The notes: generated from the sequence alone by a model not told the origin. 27,521 nt of DNA from Sulfidibacterium sp964473395 (GCA_964473395.1 CAYYOW010000021.1:1-27521), one strand, 5' to 3'. Positions 17,369-26,703 are shown, counted from the stretch's first letter. Numbers and translations: made by a program.

Positions 17369-17406
17369 GTTAATAAATTACATAAACGATACGTATGTTT
17401 ATTAAC
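17369..17406 (+). promoter_or_regulatory. Inverted repeat with central palindrome upstream of susC
   Basis: GTTAATAAA (17369-17377) and TTTATTAAC (17398-17406) form a perfect 9-bp inverted repeat. Inside it lie the 8-bp palindrome ATACGTAT (17389-17396) and a competing pair ATAAAC/GTTTAT. The block ends 25 bp before the susC ATG and no TAnnTTTG box is present, so this may be the ECF-dependent promoter region or an operator. Assignment is inferred from position. Confidence 0.4.
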
Positions 17407-17431
17407 AAATAATAATTACAAATACAAAAGT

Positions 17432-20400
17432 ATGAATAATGCATCAATATTTAGATGGCCTGGCAAGCTTCTGAAAAATAAAATTTTCCTCATCATGAAA
17501 TTTACATTCATACTAGTTTTGCTGAACGTCTTAACCTTGTCGGCAAAAACCTATTCGCAGGAAACACTTTTGTCTATCGACCTGAAAGATGCTTCAATCC
17601 AGCAAGTGCTTGATAATATTTCCAGTCAGAGTAAATTTACTTTTGCCTGGAGCAGTCAATTTGTTGATTTAAACAAAAAGGTTGATATTAGAATAAAAAG
17701 CAATACGATAGATAATATTTTAAAAAAACTATTTAAAAATTCCGGTGTAAATTATAGAATAATAGGTAAAAAAGTTGTGCTCACCCCTGCCAAAAATAAG
17801 AAGATGAAAAGGCAGGCTCAGCCAAATTTAATTAAAGTGTCAGGTATCGTAAAAGCGGAAGATGGCAGCACATTGCCTGGAGTAAGTGTATATATCAAAG
17901 GAACTACCGGCATTGGAACCACAACAGATTTGAATGGGAAATATAGTATTCGATTACAAAAAGGAGCCACGCTGGTCTTTTCATATGTCGGTTATAAAAC
18001 GCAGGAATATAATTTCGCTGTAGGTTCTGCTGCCGCAATAACCAAAAATATTATTTTGAGAGAGAATGTTCAATCCCTCAAAGAATTTGTTGTAATAGGT
18101 TATGGCGTACAAAGGAAGAGTAATGTAACCGGAGCCATCTCTACAATCAAAGCGACAGATATCAGCAATTTACCTGTAACACGAGTTGACGAGGCCCTGG
18201 CAGGCCAGGCGGCGGGCGTTCAGGTTAATCAAACTACCGGTCAGCCGGGAGAAAGTGTGAAAGTGAGAATAAGAGGTATCGGCACCATCAACAACAATGC
18301 TCCTCTGTATATCGTTGATGGTGTCCCTACCAAAGATATTACGGGCATCCTGAGTCCGGACGATATTGAATCTATTACTATTCTTAAAGATGCTGCCTCT
18401 GCTGCAATTTATGGAGCCCGTGCCGGAAACGGGGTTGTAATTATAAAAACCAAGCAGGGGATAAGCCAGAAGCCTGTGATAAGCTACAATGCATATTTTG
18501 GTATTCAAACTCATGGGCACCTCACTCCCATGGCCAACACAAATCAATATGTAGATATTTTTAACCAAGCCGCTGCTGCTGATGGCAGAGCACCCATACC
18601 AAAGAGTATTTTACCACAATTAGCTAACACCAACTGGCTACAGTCCATTTTCAGGCCGGCAATGATAACCAGTCATCAGATATCATTTTCCGGAGGCACA
18701 AAGAAATCCACTTACCTTTTAAGCATGGGTTACCTGAAACAGGAGGGTATTATTCTAAATTCCGGTTACGAAAAAGTTAACCTCAGAATAAATATCTCCA
18801 GTCACTTATCCGATAAGATTGTTATAGGAACAAATATGATACTAACCTCTTCCAATCAGAACCTTATTGGGGGTTCGGGCGATGGCTATGGCGGCAACGG
18901 CGGGAGTGTGGTCCGTTATGCCTTTTTCAGGACACCGGCAACGCCTGTTTATAATACCAATGGGTCTTATATGGACCTGCCAAATTTTAAGGGCTATTCC
19001 AGGGCTGGGCTGAACACCTGGTTTGGCGATGGGTATAATCCGGTGGGATTGGCAAAGAAATATGACTGGACTGTTAAAAACTACCGCGCATTTGGGAATG
19101 TTTTCCTGAATTGGGATATCCTACCCGGGTTAAAGTTCAGATCAAATATTGGAGGAGATATGATTATATCGGATGAGAAGCGGTTTAATGAAAATTGGGG
19201 GACTGATAACAGAATAAACAGTCCCAACAGCCTGAGCAAAAGAACAGGGGTTGATTTCACATGGGATTGGACAAACACGCTTACTTACAAAAAGGCATTT
19301 AACAAAAAAAACACGCTTTCCGTTTTGGCCGGCACGGAAGCAATAAAGAACACTAATCACCAACAATGGGGAAGCGATCGTGATTTTCCTGATCAGGCTC
19401 CCTATCTTCGATATCTTGGAAATGGACTCACACTGAACAAAGGAGCAAGTGAAACCAAAACAGGATGGTCTTTGCTTTCTGCCTTTAGCCGGGTAAATTA
19501 TAATTATGACAGCCGCTTCCTGTTTGAAGCCATTGTCAGGGCAGACGGCTCATCCAGATTCGCACCGGCACATCGCTGGGGAGTATTCTATGCAGGATCT
19601 TTTGGCTGGAACATTGAGAAGGAAAGTTTCCTAAGCAATGTAAACTGGCTTAACCAGTTAAAACTCAGGATGAGTTTCGGACAAGCCGGAAACCAGGATA
19701 TCGGGCTATACAATTACCTTTCAATCATTTCTCCAGGCTACAATTATCCCACCGGCGGGGTTGTTTACAACGGTAACGTAGTATCCTCTTTAGGTAACAT
19801 AAACACTACCTGGGAAACCTCAACTACCTACGACATCGGTACTGACCTTGCTTTTTTTAACAACAAACTGAGCATGACCATGGATTACTATTGGAGATAT
19901 ACCACCAATATGCTTGTGCCGGTACCTCTTCCTCCCAGTGGCGGCAGTGCAAGTCCGCCTTTTGTTAATGCAGGTGAAGTTTTAAATCAGGGCTTTGAAG
20001 CAGAAATTTCCTGGCGCCAGACCAAAGCAAACTTCAAATATGAAATCAGTGGTAACATTTCTGTGTTAAAAAATGAAGTGTTAAAACTGGGCGGTGGCCG
20101 TCCGATAGATGCCGGTAGAGTTGATAATGGAATATTCGCTACGCGTACTGAAGTAGGTTATCCTATAGGATCATTTTACATGTATGAAATGATTGGTATT
20201 TTCCAGAATGCACTGGATGTCTTTTCAAGCCCGTATCAAGGACCTGGCATTAAACCCGGAGATGTTAAATTTAAAGATCAGAACGGAGATAATGTGATTA
20301 ATGCGAAAGACAGGGTTCATGTTGGCAGCGCAATTCCTAAATTACTTTATGGCCTTACTTTCAACTTTTCATGGAAAAATTTCGACCTGTCACTTTTCTT

Positions 20401-20857
20401 CCAGGGTGTTTACGGAAATAAGATTTACATGCAAATAAATCAGGATATTGAAGGGTTTTACCGTGGCTTCAATGTTACAAAGAGATTTTATGATCATCAT
20501 TGGACAGGAGAGGGATCGACCAATAAATACCCACGTGCATCATGGATTGGAGCTACAAACAATAAAATTGCATCAACGCGTTTCCTTGCATCCGGAAGTT
20601 ATCTCAGGGTTAAAAACCTAACTTTGGGATATAAAATTCCATTCGGGAAATCATCATGGGTTAAAAAACTCAGAGTCTATATCAGCGTTCAAAATGCATT
20701 TACCTTCACCAAATATCCTGGTCTTGATCCTGAAATGTATAACAGCAACAACCTGAAGGGCGAGAAGGTACATAATCCCGACCTTGCTTCGGGTATCGAC
20801 TGGGGAACCTATCCCGTGCCTAGAATTTACACATTGGGCGTCAACTTTAATTTTTAA
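17432..20857 (+). CDS. SusC/RagA-type TonB-dependent transporter with STN signalling domain
   Basis: This 1141-residue outer membrane receptor has a long signal region (about 22 basic and polar residues, then MKFTFILVLLNVLTLSAKTY). An STN domain follows at about 48-105 (LSIDLKDASIQQVLDNIS), then a carboxypeptidase-regulatory-like domain at about 135-215 (LPGVSVYIKGTTGIGTTTD), the SusC plug (about 225-340, RKSNVTGAIST, VRIRGIGTINNNAPLYIVDG, ESITILKDAASAAIYGARA) and a barrel ending YTLGVNFNF with a terminal phenylalanine. It should import oligosaccharides with the SusD lid using TonB energy. The STN domain marks it as a transducer that signals to the adjacent FecR/ECF pair. The start at 17432 gives the usual long n-region of this family; M22 is a less likely alternative. 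susD follows after 17 bp. Confidence 0.95.
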   Translation: MNNASIFRWPGKLLKNKIFLIMKFTFILVLLNVLTLSAKTYSQETLLSIDLKDASIQQVLDNISSQSKFTFAWSSQFVDLNKKVDIRIKSNTIDNILKKLFKNSGVNYRIIGKKVVLTPAKNKKMKRQAQPNLIKVSGIVKAEDGSTLPGVSVYIKGTTGIGTTTDLNGKYSIRLQKGATLVFSYVGYKTQEYNFAVGSAAAITKNIILRENVQSLKEFVVIGYGVQRKSNVTGAISTIKATDISNLPVTRVDEALAGQAAGVQVNQTTGQPGESVKVRIRGIGTINNNAPLYIVDGVPTKDITGILSPDDIESITILKDAASAAIYGARAGNGVVIIKTKQGISQKPVISYNAYFGIQTHGHLTPMANTNQYVDIFNQAAAADGRAPIPKSILPQLANTNWLQSIFRPAMITSHQISFSGGTKKSTYLLSMGYLKQEGIILNSGYEKVNLRINISSHLSDKIVIGTNMILTSSNQNLIGGSGDGYGGNGGSVVRYAFFRTPATPVYNTNGSYMDLPNFKGYSRAGLNTWFGDGYNPVGLAKKYDWTVKNYRAFGNVFLNWDILPGLKFRSNIGGDMIISDEKRFNENWGTDNRINSPNSLSKRTGVDFTWDWTNTLTYKKAFNKKNTLSVLAGTEAIKNTNHQQWGSDRDFPDQAPYLRYLGNGLTLNKGASETKTGWSLLSAFSRVNYNYDSRFLFEAIVRADGSSRFAPAHRWGVFYAGSFGWNIEKESFLSNVNWLNQLKLRMSFGQAGNQDIGLYNYLSIISPGYNYPTGGVVYNGNVVSSLGNINTTWETSTTYDIGTDLAFFNNKLSMTMDYYWRYTTNMLVPVPLPPSGGSASPPFVNAGEVLNQGFEAEISWRQTKANFKYEISGNISVLKNEVLKLGGGRPIDAGRVDNGIFATRTEVGYPIGSFYMYEMIGIFQNALDVFSSPYQGPGIKPGDVKFKDQNGDNVINAKDRVHVGSAIPKLLYGLTFNFSWKNFDLSLFFQGVYGNKIYMQINQDIEGFYRGFNVTKRFYDHHWTGEGSTNKYPRASWIGATNNKIASTRFLASGSYLRVKNLTLGYKIPFGKSSWVKKLRVYISVQNAFTFTKYPGLDPEMYNSNNLKGEKVHNPDLASGIDWGTYPVPRIYTLGVNFNF

Positions 20858-20874
20858 ATGATATACCAAATAAG

Positions 20875-22392
20875 ATGAAACATAACCTAAAAATAGCTGT
20901 TTTGGTACTAATTGCTTTTATCACAGTTAATTCCGGATGCAAAAAGTTCCTAAATGAAGGTTTACTCGGCAAACGCTCAAACTTTCAATTTTATAAAACA
21001 GCTTCTGATGCTGAACTTGCTTTGACGGGTATCTACAACTCAATTTCATTTGCCAATTCAAACAATCGTATATGGGTTTTTGGTGATGTCGCCTCTGATG
21101 ATGCTGCAAAAGGTGGTATTCCGGGTGACCAGGCAGACATCGGACTTATTAACGATTTTAATATCACAGCCATAAACGGCAACCTGGAGGATGTGTGGAC
21201 TGTTTATTATGAAGGCATCTCCAGAGCTAATTGGTTGCTTGACAATATAGGAAGTATCAAAATGCCAAAAAATCAAAAAGATGATATCACCGGGGAAGCC
21301 AAATTTTTAAGGGCATATTGTTATTATTGGCTGGCAAGTATTTTTGGAAATATTCCTGTACACACCTCCGTGCCAACCCCTTCTGAAATGCAAACGGCGG
21401 CCACTCCGGTTAATAAGGTTTTTACCGATGTAATTATCCCCGACCTTATCGATGCCACTACCGAGTTACCTAAAACAGCTGAGATTGGCCGTGCTACAAG
21501 ATATTCTGCCTGGGGTTTGCTTGCAAAATGTTATCTGTATCTAAAAAAATGGCCCGAAGCAGAGAATGCTGCAAATCAAGTCATTCAATCAGGATTTTAT
21601 CGGTTGGAAAACCTTTACGGTGATAATTTTAAATTGCACACCAAGGATAACCCTGAAATTATTTTTTCTGTTCAGCACCTTTCCGGACAGGAACCATGGC
21701 TAGGCAACAGGCTGAACCAATGGTTTGCCCCCAGATCCAATAACGGTTACGGCTTTGACGTACCCACACAAAATTTTGTGGATGCTTTTGAAGTAACCAG
21801 TGCTGGCGTTGTTGATCCCCGGCTTGATTATACGGTTGGCCGCGAAGGACATTACTGGTCTGATACAACCCTGTTTGACTCCACATGGTCCTCTACCGGT
21901 TATATGAATAGAAAATATATACAACCTTTATCTGAAGTATCAAAGAAAAACAAAGCAGATGGAGAATTGAATTATCAGTTTATGAGATATTCAGAGGTGT
22001 TGTTGATGATGGCAGAAGCCCTCAACGAACAGGGCAAATCAGCAGAAGCTGTTACTTACGTCAATCAGGTGAGGAAACGTGCCAGAGATTCCTATAAATA
22101 CGACTCGTCGTTATCAGGATACCCAAATATTCCGGCAGGCTTGTTACCAGATATCAAAGATAACGGCCAGGCCTCAGTGAGAACTGCCATAAGGCATGAA
22201 AGAAGAGTTGAATTGGGGTTTGAGTTTCACCGGTATTTCGATATTATCAGGTATGGCGCAGTATATGCCAATAATGCCTTCCGGGATAAACCAAACTTCA
22301 ATTATGAAAAAGATAGATTCATGCCTATTCCACAAAGTGAATTGAACACAAATTTAAAGCTTCAGGCTCCTCCTATAAGTGGGGGGAACTGA
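20875..22392 (+). CDS. SusD/RagB-type surface glycan-binding lipoprotein
   Basis: This 505-residue lipoprotein begins with a type II signal peptide (MKHNLKIAVLVLIAFITVNS) and lipobox cysteine C22, followed by KKFL, typical of SusD. The N-terminal SusD-like region includes ASDAELALTGIYNSIS, GISRANWLLDNI and AKFLRAYCYYWLASIFGNIP. The C-terminal RagB/SusD region includes YQFMRYSEVLLMMAEALNEQ, AVTYVNQVRKRA, AIRHERRVELGFEFHRYFDI and FMPIPQSELN near the end. It caps the SusC barrel and captures glycan at the cell surface. It lies 17 bp after susC, with no terminator between. Confidence 0.95.
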   Translation: MKHNLKIAVLVLIAFITVNSGCKKFLNEGLLGKRSNFQFYKTASDAELALTGIYNSISFANSNNRIWVFGDVASDDAAKGGIPGDQADIGLINDFNITAINGNLEDVWTVYYEGISRANWLLDNIGSIKMPKNQKDDITGEAKFLRAYCYYWLASIFGNIPVHTSVPTPSEMQTAATPVNKVFTDVIIPDLIDATTELPKTAEIGRATRYSAWGLLAKCYLYLKKWPEAENAANQVIQSGFYRLENLYGDNFKLHTKDNPEIIFSVQHLSGQEPWLGNRLNQWFAPRSNNGYGFDVPTQNFVDAFEVTSAGVVDPRLDYTVGREGHYWSDTTLFDSTWSSTGYMNRKYIQPLSEVSKKNKADGELNYQFMRYSEVLLMMAEALNEQGKSAEAVTYVNQVRKRARDSYKYDSSLSGYPNIPAGLLPDIKDNGQASVRTAIRHERRVELGFEFHRYFDIIRYGAVYANNAFRDKPNFNYEKDRFMPIPQSELNTNLKLQAPPISGGN

Positions 22393-22462
22393 AAGTAAAT
22401 ATAAATAAAAGAGTTTATTATATTAATCAATTATACTTATGTTAAATTTAAATTAAATTATT

Positions 22463-23527
22463 ATGAGAAAATCAAAAGTACTATTATTGATGTTGCTCAT
22501 TCCGTTCACATTGAGCATCATACTCAGCGGATGTAAAAAGGATAACAGCAAAAGCTGTCCTACCGTTACATACGCCCAACTCGATAAAGTTATTGCGGAT
22601 GCACAATCCTTGTATAACAGCGCTGTTGAAGGTACAAATCCCGGACAATATGTCAGCGGTTCAAAGGCCACCTTTAAAACAGCTATCGACCTTGCGTCCA
22701 GTGTTCGTGGTACAAGTTGCGTGACACAACAACAACTGGATGCTGCAGTTGTAGCTCTTAATGCTGCAACCTCTACTTTTAAAGCTCAAAAGATTACTGA
22801 CGTTGCACCAAGTGCACTTGTGGCACACTGGCTGTTTAATGGAAATGCGAAAGATGCTACCGGAAATGGAAATAATGGTACACCTACGGCAGGTCATGCC
22901 TATTGGGGAGCCGGCCCTGCTCCACAGCTGACAGCAGACAGATTTGGCAATGCCAACGATGCCTATCATTTCGATAAAGGCAGTGATATTGTAGTGCCTT
23001 ATTCCTCTGCACTGAACCCTTCGGCAATCACCATCAGCCTTTGGGTTAAAATGGAAGAACAGCCTAACAACGATTACATTATCTCACTTGATCGCTGGAA
23101 TGGATGGAAACTCAACCTTCAGACTTCAGATTATCTGTTCTTTACTGTTAAAGCAGTTACACCAGCCGGCGATACGGCCTATTATGATCGTGATAGTAAT
23201 CCCGCATCAATTGATTCGCTTAAATGGACAGCCATAGCTGTTACATTTGAAAGCGGAAAAATGAACTTTTATGTTAATGGTTCTTTGGTCAAAGCATGGA
23301 CTAATACTCCTGGCACGCCTGTAACTGTTAATAACGTTCCTCTGTCAATCGGATCCGACCTTCCAACAGGCACTTATAGCACATCTGATAAAAGCCCGTT
23401 TTACGTGAACTGGGGTGGCTATTTTAAAGGTGATATTGATGATGTCCGCCTTTATAATATTGCATTAACCGGTGCACAGATTCAGGCGCTATACGCTTAC
23501 GAAAAAGACAATACCATTATCAAATAA
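22463..23527 (+). CDS. LamG-domain surface lipoprotein, putative PUL glycan-binding protein
   Basis: This 354-residue protein has a lipoprotein signal peptide (MRKSKVLLLMLLIPFTLSII, lipobox LSGC with C24). A small helical domain follows at about residues 33-108 (LDKVIADAQSLYNSAVE, QLDAAVVALNAATSTF), of FIVAR/DUF4972 appearance. A concanavalin A-like LamG domain occupies about 112-345 (LVAHWLFNGNAKDATGNGNN, ITISLWVKM, MNFYVNGSLVKAW, GDIDDVRLYNIALTGAQI). Its position right after susD is that of a surface glycan-binding protein (SusE/F role), and no catalytic residues of a hydrolase family are recognised. Its LamG domain resembles the one in the next protein. The gap after susD is 70 bp and AT-rich. 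A strong hairpin terminator begins 21 bp after its stop. Confidence 0.85.
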   Translation: MRKSKVLLLMLLIPFTLSIILSGCKKDNSKSCPTVTYAQLDKVIADAQSLYNSAVEGTNPGQYVSGSKATFKTAIDLASSVRGTSCVTQQQLDAAVVALNAATSTFKAQKITDVAPSALVAHWLFNGNAKDATGNGNNGTPTAGHAYWGAGPAPQLTADRFGNANDAYHFDKGSDIVVPYSSALNPSAITISLWVKMEEQPNNDYIISLDRWNGWKLNLQTSDYLFFTVKAVTPAGDTAYYDRDSNPASIDSLKWTAIAVTFESGKMNFYVNGSLVKAWTNTPGTPVTVNNVPLSIGSDLPTGTYSTSDKSPFYVNWGGYFKGDIDDVRLYNIALTGAQIQALYAYEKDNTIIK

Positions 23528-23539
23528 TTTCTCGTACGC

Positions 23540-23547
23540 TAATTTTG
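23540..23547 (+). promoter_or_regulatory. Possible -7 box before the PUL enzyme gene
   Basis: TAATTTTG fits TAnnTTTG, but no TTG lies about 20 bases upstream. If used, transcription would begin inside the hairpin (about 23554), so the new transcript would not form the terminator. The evidence is a single box. Confidence 0.25.
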
Positions 23548-23579
23548 AAAAGCCTCTACTTTAAAAGTAGAGGCTTTTT
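23548..23579 (+). terminator. Intrinsic terminator inside the PUL
   Basis: The hairpin pairs AAAAGCCTCTACTTT (23548-23562) with its exact complement at 23564-23578; the practical fold is a stem around GCCTCTACT with a short A/T loop, followed by T5. It lies between the LamG lipoprotein gene and the next coding region, whose ATG is only 23 bp further on. It probably lowers transcription of the enzyme genes relative to susCD rather than ending the locus. Confidence 0.8.
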
Positions 23580-23601
23580 GGAATTATTTGCCACCATACC
23601 C

Positions 23602-26600
23602 ATGAGACAACTGTTAATTCTTGTATTCAGCCTTATTTTTAATTTGTCGTTTGCTCAACAAATTTCTATTCCCCGTATCAATAGGATGCCTGATATGCCC
23701 CGGCCTTTTGAAATGCGGAATTGGAAACAGGTTGCCACTCAATATGATAAGCTGGTGTTTAACCTGACTGATTCGGGACTATACCTGCCATTGACAACTG
23801 TGTTTAGGAATACAACCAACTACCCCAACCATCCTGCCCTGGCCATCCAGTCATACGTGGGTACCAAAAGTCTCCCCGGAAAAGAAGCCATTAATGTTAT
23901 TCCGGCAGTAGTGGGCGCGTCGCTTGTGGGTATTGATAAGTCTGACCAGTATGGCTATAACTGGCCATTGATGTGTGAAGAGTATTTTAACCGGCGCCCC
24001 GCAGAAAATGTTTACCTCAACGGCCCGGTAGCCTCCTCCGGTCACGACTGGTGGTACGAAACTATGCCCAACGTTTTTTTTTATCAATTGAATTACTTCT
24101 ATCCACATACGGGAGATTTTGACCACCAGGTTACGACTCTCGCTGACCGATGGCTGGAGGCTGTCAATGCTATGGGAGGTAGCACAACTCCCTGGCATAA
24201 TCCTTACATGAACTATCGTGCATTTAACCTCACGACAATGACACCTCTGGAAACAGGGGTAAAAGAGCCGGAAGCGGCAGGAGCCATTGGCTGGATATTA
24301 TATCAGGCTTTTGAAATTACCGGCGATAACAAATATCGTATTGGCGCTGAACTTTGTCTTGATTTTTTAAGCAGCTGGGGAGAAAATCCTTCTTATGAAA
24401 TTCAATTACCCTATGGCGTTTACATTGCCGCACGTATGAATGCAGAACAAGGAACGGAGTACAACATTGAAAAAATGATGAACTGGTGTTTTGACAGAGG
24501 TAATCTGCGCGGATGGGGTGTGATTACAGGTAATTGGGGCGGCAAAGATATGGATGGTCTGATAGGGGAAGTAAATACCTCCGCTCCCGATTACGTATTC
24601 AATATGAACAGCCTGGAGCAAGTGGGAGCCCTGGTTCCTGCAATAAGATATGATGATCGCTTTGCAACTGCTATTGCAAAATGGGTGCTTAACGTAGCCA
24701 ATGCTTCACGGTTTTACTATTCTAAATTCTTACCGGATAATATGCAGGATAACAAAGCCTGGACAACAAAATATGATACTAATTCGGCTATTGCTTATGA
24801 AGCTCTCCGCCAAAAAGATACCGGACCTTACGGTACGGGAGATGCCATGAAAGGCGGTTGGGCACATACAAACCTTGGACTTTATGGCTCATCTCATGTG
24901 GGAATTCTCGGTGCAATTGTTAAAAAAACAAATATTGAGGGTATTCTGCAACTCAATCTTCTTGCCACCGATTATTACCATAATGCTGCTTTCCCTACTT
25001 ATCTCTATTATAACCCATATGCCACAAGTAAGCAAGTAGAATTGAATTTGAATAATGCTGCCATCGATATTTATGATGCCATCTCAAACCGGATAATCCT
25101 TAAAGATGTAACAGGTGTTGTGCAAATTGATGTTCCTGCAAAATCTTCGGTGATGGCAGTCATCATACCTGCAAACAGTAAAATTGTTTATCACTTAAAT
25201 CAGGCAAATGTAAATGGTGTGATTATTGATTACAACACCGGGCAAAAAGTATTAAACTATCCACCAAGGATTATTGCACTGACAGCCAAAGATTCTGTTG
25301 TTGTTGCATCCAAAAGAATTACATTTTTTTGTACGGCTAAAGACAGGGAAACCACCCACCTTAAATATGACTGGACTGTTGACAGCAAACCTTACAAGGG
25401 TAATGATACGCTTGTTTGGAAGGCACCTGCCGATACCGGTTTTGTAAAAGTGATCTGTAAAGTGACGGATGCAGGCGGGCTAACGGATGCCGACACCCTG
25501 ACTATCAGGGTCGTAAAGAGAATAAACTACCCGCCGGCTATTGAAAATATAAAGGCTGATGACCGGATTCTTGCGCCTAACAGTTCAACGTCAGTAACTT
25601 GTTTCGCTTCAGACCCAAATGGGGATAAGATAACTTATACATGGAAAGCATCCGAAGGGCAAATTGATGGAACAGGAAAAACTATCACTTATGTAGCTCC
25701 TGCAAAAGTAGCTGATGTTTACCTGGTTTGTACGGTTGCTGATGGGGAAAGCTCAGCAACCGACAGCCTTTTGGTTCTTGTCAGGAACCCGGAACTGGGA
25801 CAATCCGGCAACATGGTGGCCTACTATGAATTTAATGGCAATGTTGATGACATAACAGGAAACGGACATAATGGTTTGGCAACAAATTGTGCTTATGTTG
25901 ACGATATGCGGGGCAACGAAAAAAAAGCCATTCAGTTTAACGTTTCTACAAGTAAAGTAGTGGTACCCAATGACGAAAGCCTGAATTTTCAGAATGGACT
26001 GACAGTTAGTTTTTGGGTAAAAATAAATCGGTTTTTTGATCATGAATCTTATCTTGTTTCTCACGGCAACTGGGTGACGCGCTGGAAAATATCACTAACT
26101 AACAAACATGTCCGTTTTACGGTTAATGGTAGTAATGGTGTGATTGATATTGATTCGGAAACAAAGCTGGATACTAACAAATGGTATCATGTTGTCAGCT
26201 TGTACAACGGAAAGGATTGTCTTGTTTTTGTTGATGGGAAATTGGACGGGTATAAACCATTTGAAGGACGAATTAATAAAACAACATATGATCTGGTTTT
26301 AGGTCAGTCGCTGCCTGACCAGCCTGGCTTTAATTTTAAAGGGATACTGGATAATCTCCAAATCTACAATTATGGAATCTCATACAAAAAAGTGAATGAA
26401 ATATACAACTCCGAGCTTTCATCGGTTGTCGAAAAACAAGCTTCAACGAATCAGCTGGTTATCTATCCAAACCCTGCAAATGATGTAATTCACATACATT
26501 TTACGGACACTCCGGATCGGGAATTTCTAATTTCAATTTATTCTACGTCAGGCGTATTACTCAACAAAACTACCGCTAATACCGGAAACAATGGCCTGAT

Positions 26601-26703
26601 TGAAACCCTGTTTAACATTCAAAATTTAAAATCCGGAGTTTATTGGGTAAAAGTCGGTAATAGGCGGAAAAAGGCTATAAAACCTTTTATTATTTCGAGA
26701 TAG
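23602..26703 (+). CDS. T9SS-exported multidomain protein: unassigned helical N-terminal domain, Ig/PKD-like repeats, LamG
   Basis: This 1033-residue protein has a signal peptide (MRQLLILVFSLIFNLSFAQ). Residues about 25-545 form a domain I cannot assign, rich in aromatic residues and helices: GHDWWYETMPNVFFYQL, KEPEAAGAIGWILYQAFEI, RIGAELCLDFLSSWG, MNWCFDRGNLRGWGV. This looks like an (alpha/alpha) barrel of the type found in glycoside hydrolases and lyases, ending in a small beta-region (ELNLNNAAIDIYDA). Two Ig/PKD-like repeats follow (about 551-640 and 642-735, each opening NYPP), then a LamG domain (737-935) and a T9SS type A tail from 952 (LVIYPNPANDVIHIHF, GVYWVKV). The frame extends upstream to a TTG at 23545, but that would translate the terminator and bury the signal peptide, so the ATG at 23602 is chosen. 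It is probably a surface carbohydrate-active enzyme, by context. Confidence 0.75.
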   Translation: MRQLLILVFSLIFNLSFAQQISIPRINRMPDMPRPFEMRNWKQVATQYDKLVFNLTDSGLYLPLTTVFRNTTNYPNHPALAIQSYVGTKSLPGKEAINVIPAVVGASLVGIDKSDQYGYNWPLMCEEYFNRRPAENVYLNGPVASSGHDWWYETMPNVFFYQLNYFYPHTGDFDHQVTTLADRWLEAVNAMGGSTTPWHNPYMNYRAFNLTTMTPLETGVKEPEAAGAIGWILYQAFEITGDNKYRIGAELCLDFLSSWGENPSYEIQLPYGVYIAARMNAEQGTEYNIEKMMNWCFDRGNLRGWGVITGNWGGKDMDGLIGEVNTSAPDYVFNMNSLEQVGALVPAIRYDDRFATAIAKWVLNVANASRFYYSKFLPDNMQDNKAWTTKYDTNSAIAYEALRQKDTGPYGTGDAMKGGWAHTNLGLYGSSHVGILGAIVKKTNIEGILQLNLLATDYYHNAAFPTYLYYNPYATSKQVELNLNNAAIDIYDAISNRIILKDVTGVVQIDVPAKSSVMAVIIPANSKIVYHLNQANVNGVIIDYNTGQKVLNYPPRIIALTAKDSVVVASKRITFFCTAKDRETTHLKYDWTVDSKPYKGNDTLVWKAPADTGFVKVICKVTDAGGLTDADTLTIRVVKRINYPPAIENIKADDRILAPNSSTSVTCFASDPNGDKITYTWKASEGQIDGTGKTITYVAPAKVADVYLVCTVADGESSATDSLLVLVRNPELGQSGNMVAYYEFNGNVDDITGNGHNGLATNCAYVDDMRGNEKKAIQFNVSTSKVVVPNDESLNFQNGLTVSFWVKINRFFDHESYLVSHGNWVTRWKISLTNKHVRFTVNGSNGVIDIDSETKLDTNKWYHVVSLYNGKDCLVFVDGKLDGYKPFEGRINKTTYDLVLGQSLPDQPGFNFKGILDNLQIYNYGISYKKVNEIYNSELSSVVEKQASTNQLVIYPNPANDVIHIHFTDTPDREFLISIYSTSGVLLNKTTANTGNNGLIETLFNIQNLKSGVYWVKVGNRRKKAIKPFIISR

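Noticed and set aside
23545..23601. Longer start (TTG at 23545) for the T9SS exported protein
   Set aside because: It would translate the terminator hairpin and put 19 residues before an otherwise perfect signal peptide; the ATG at 23602 explains the sequence better.
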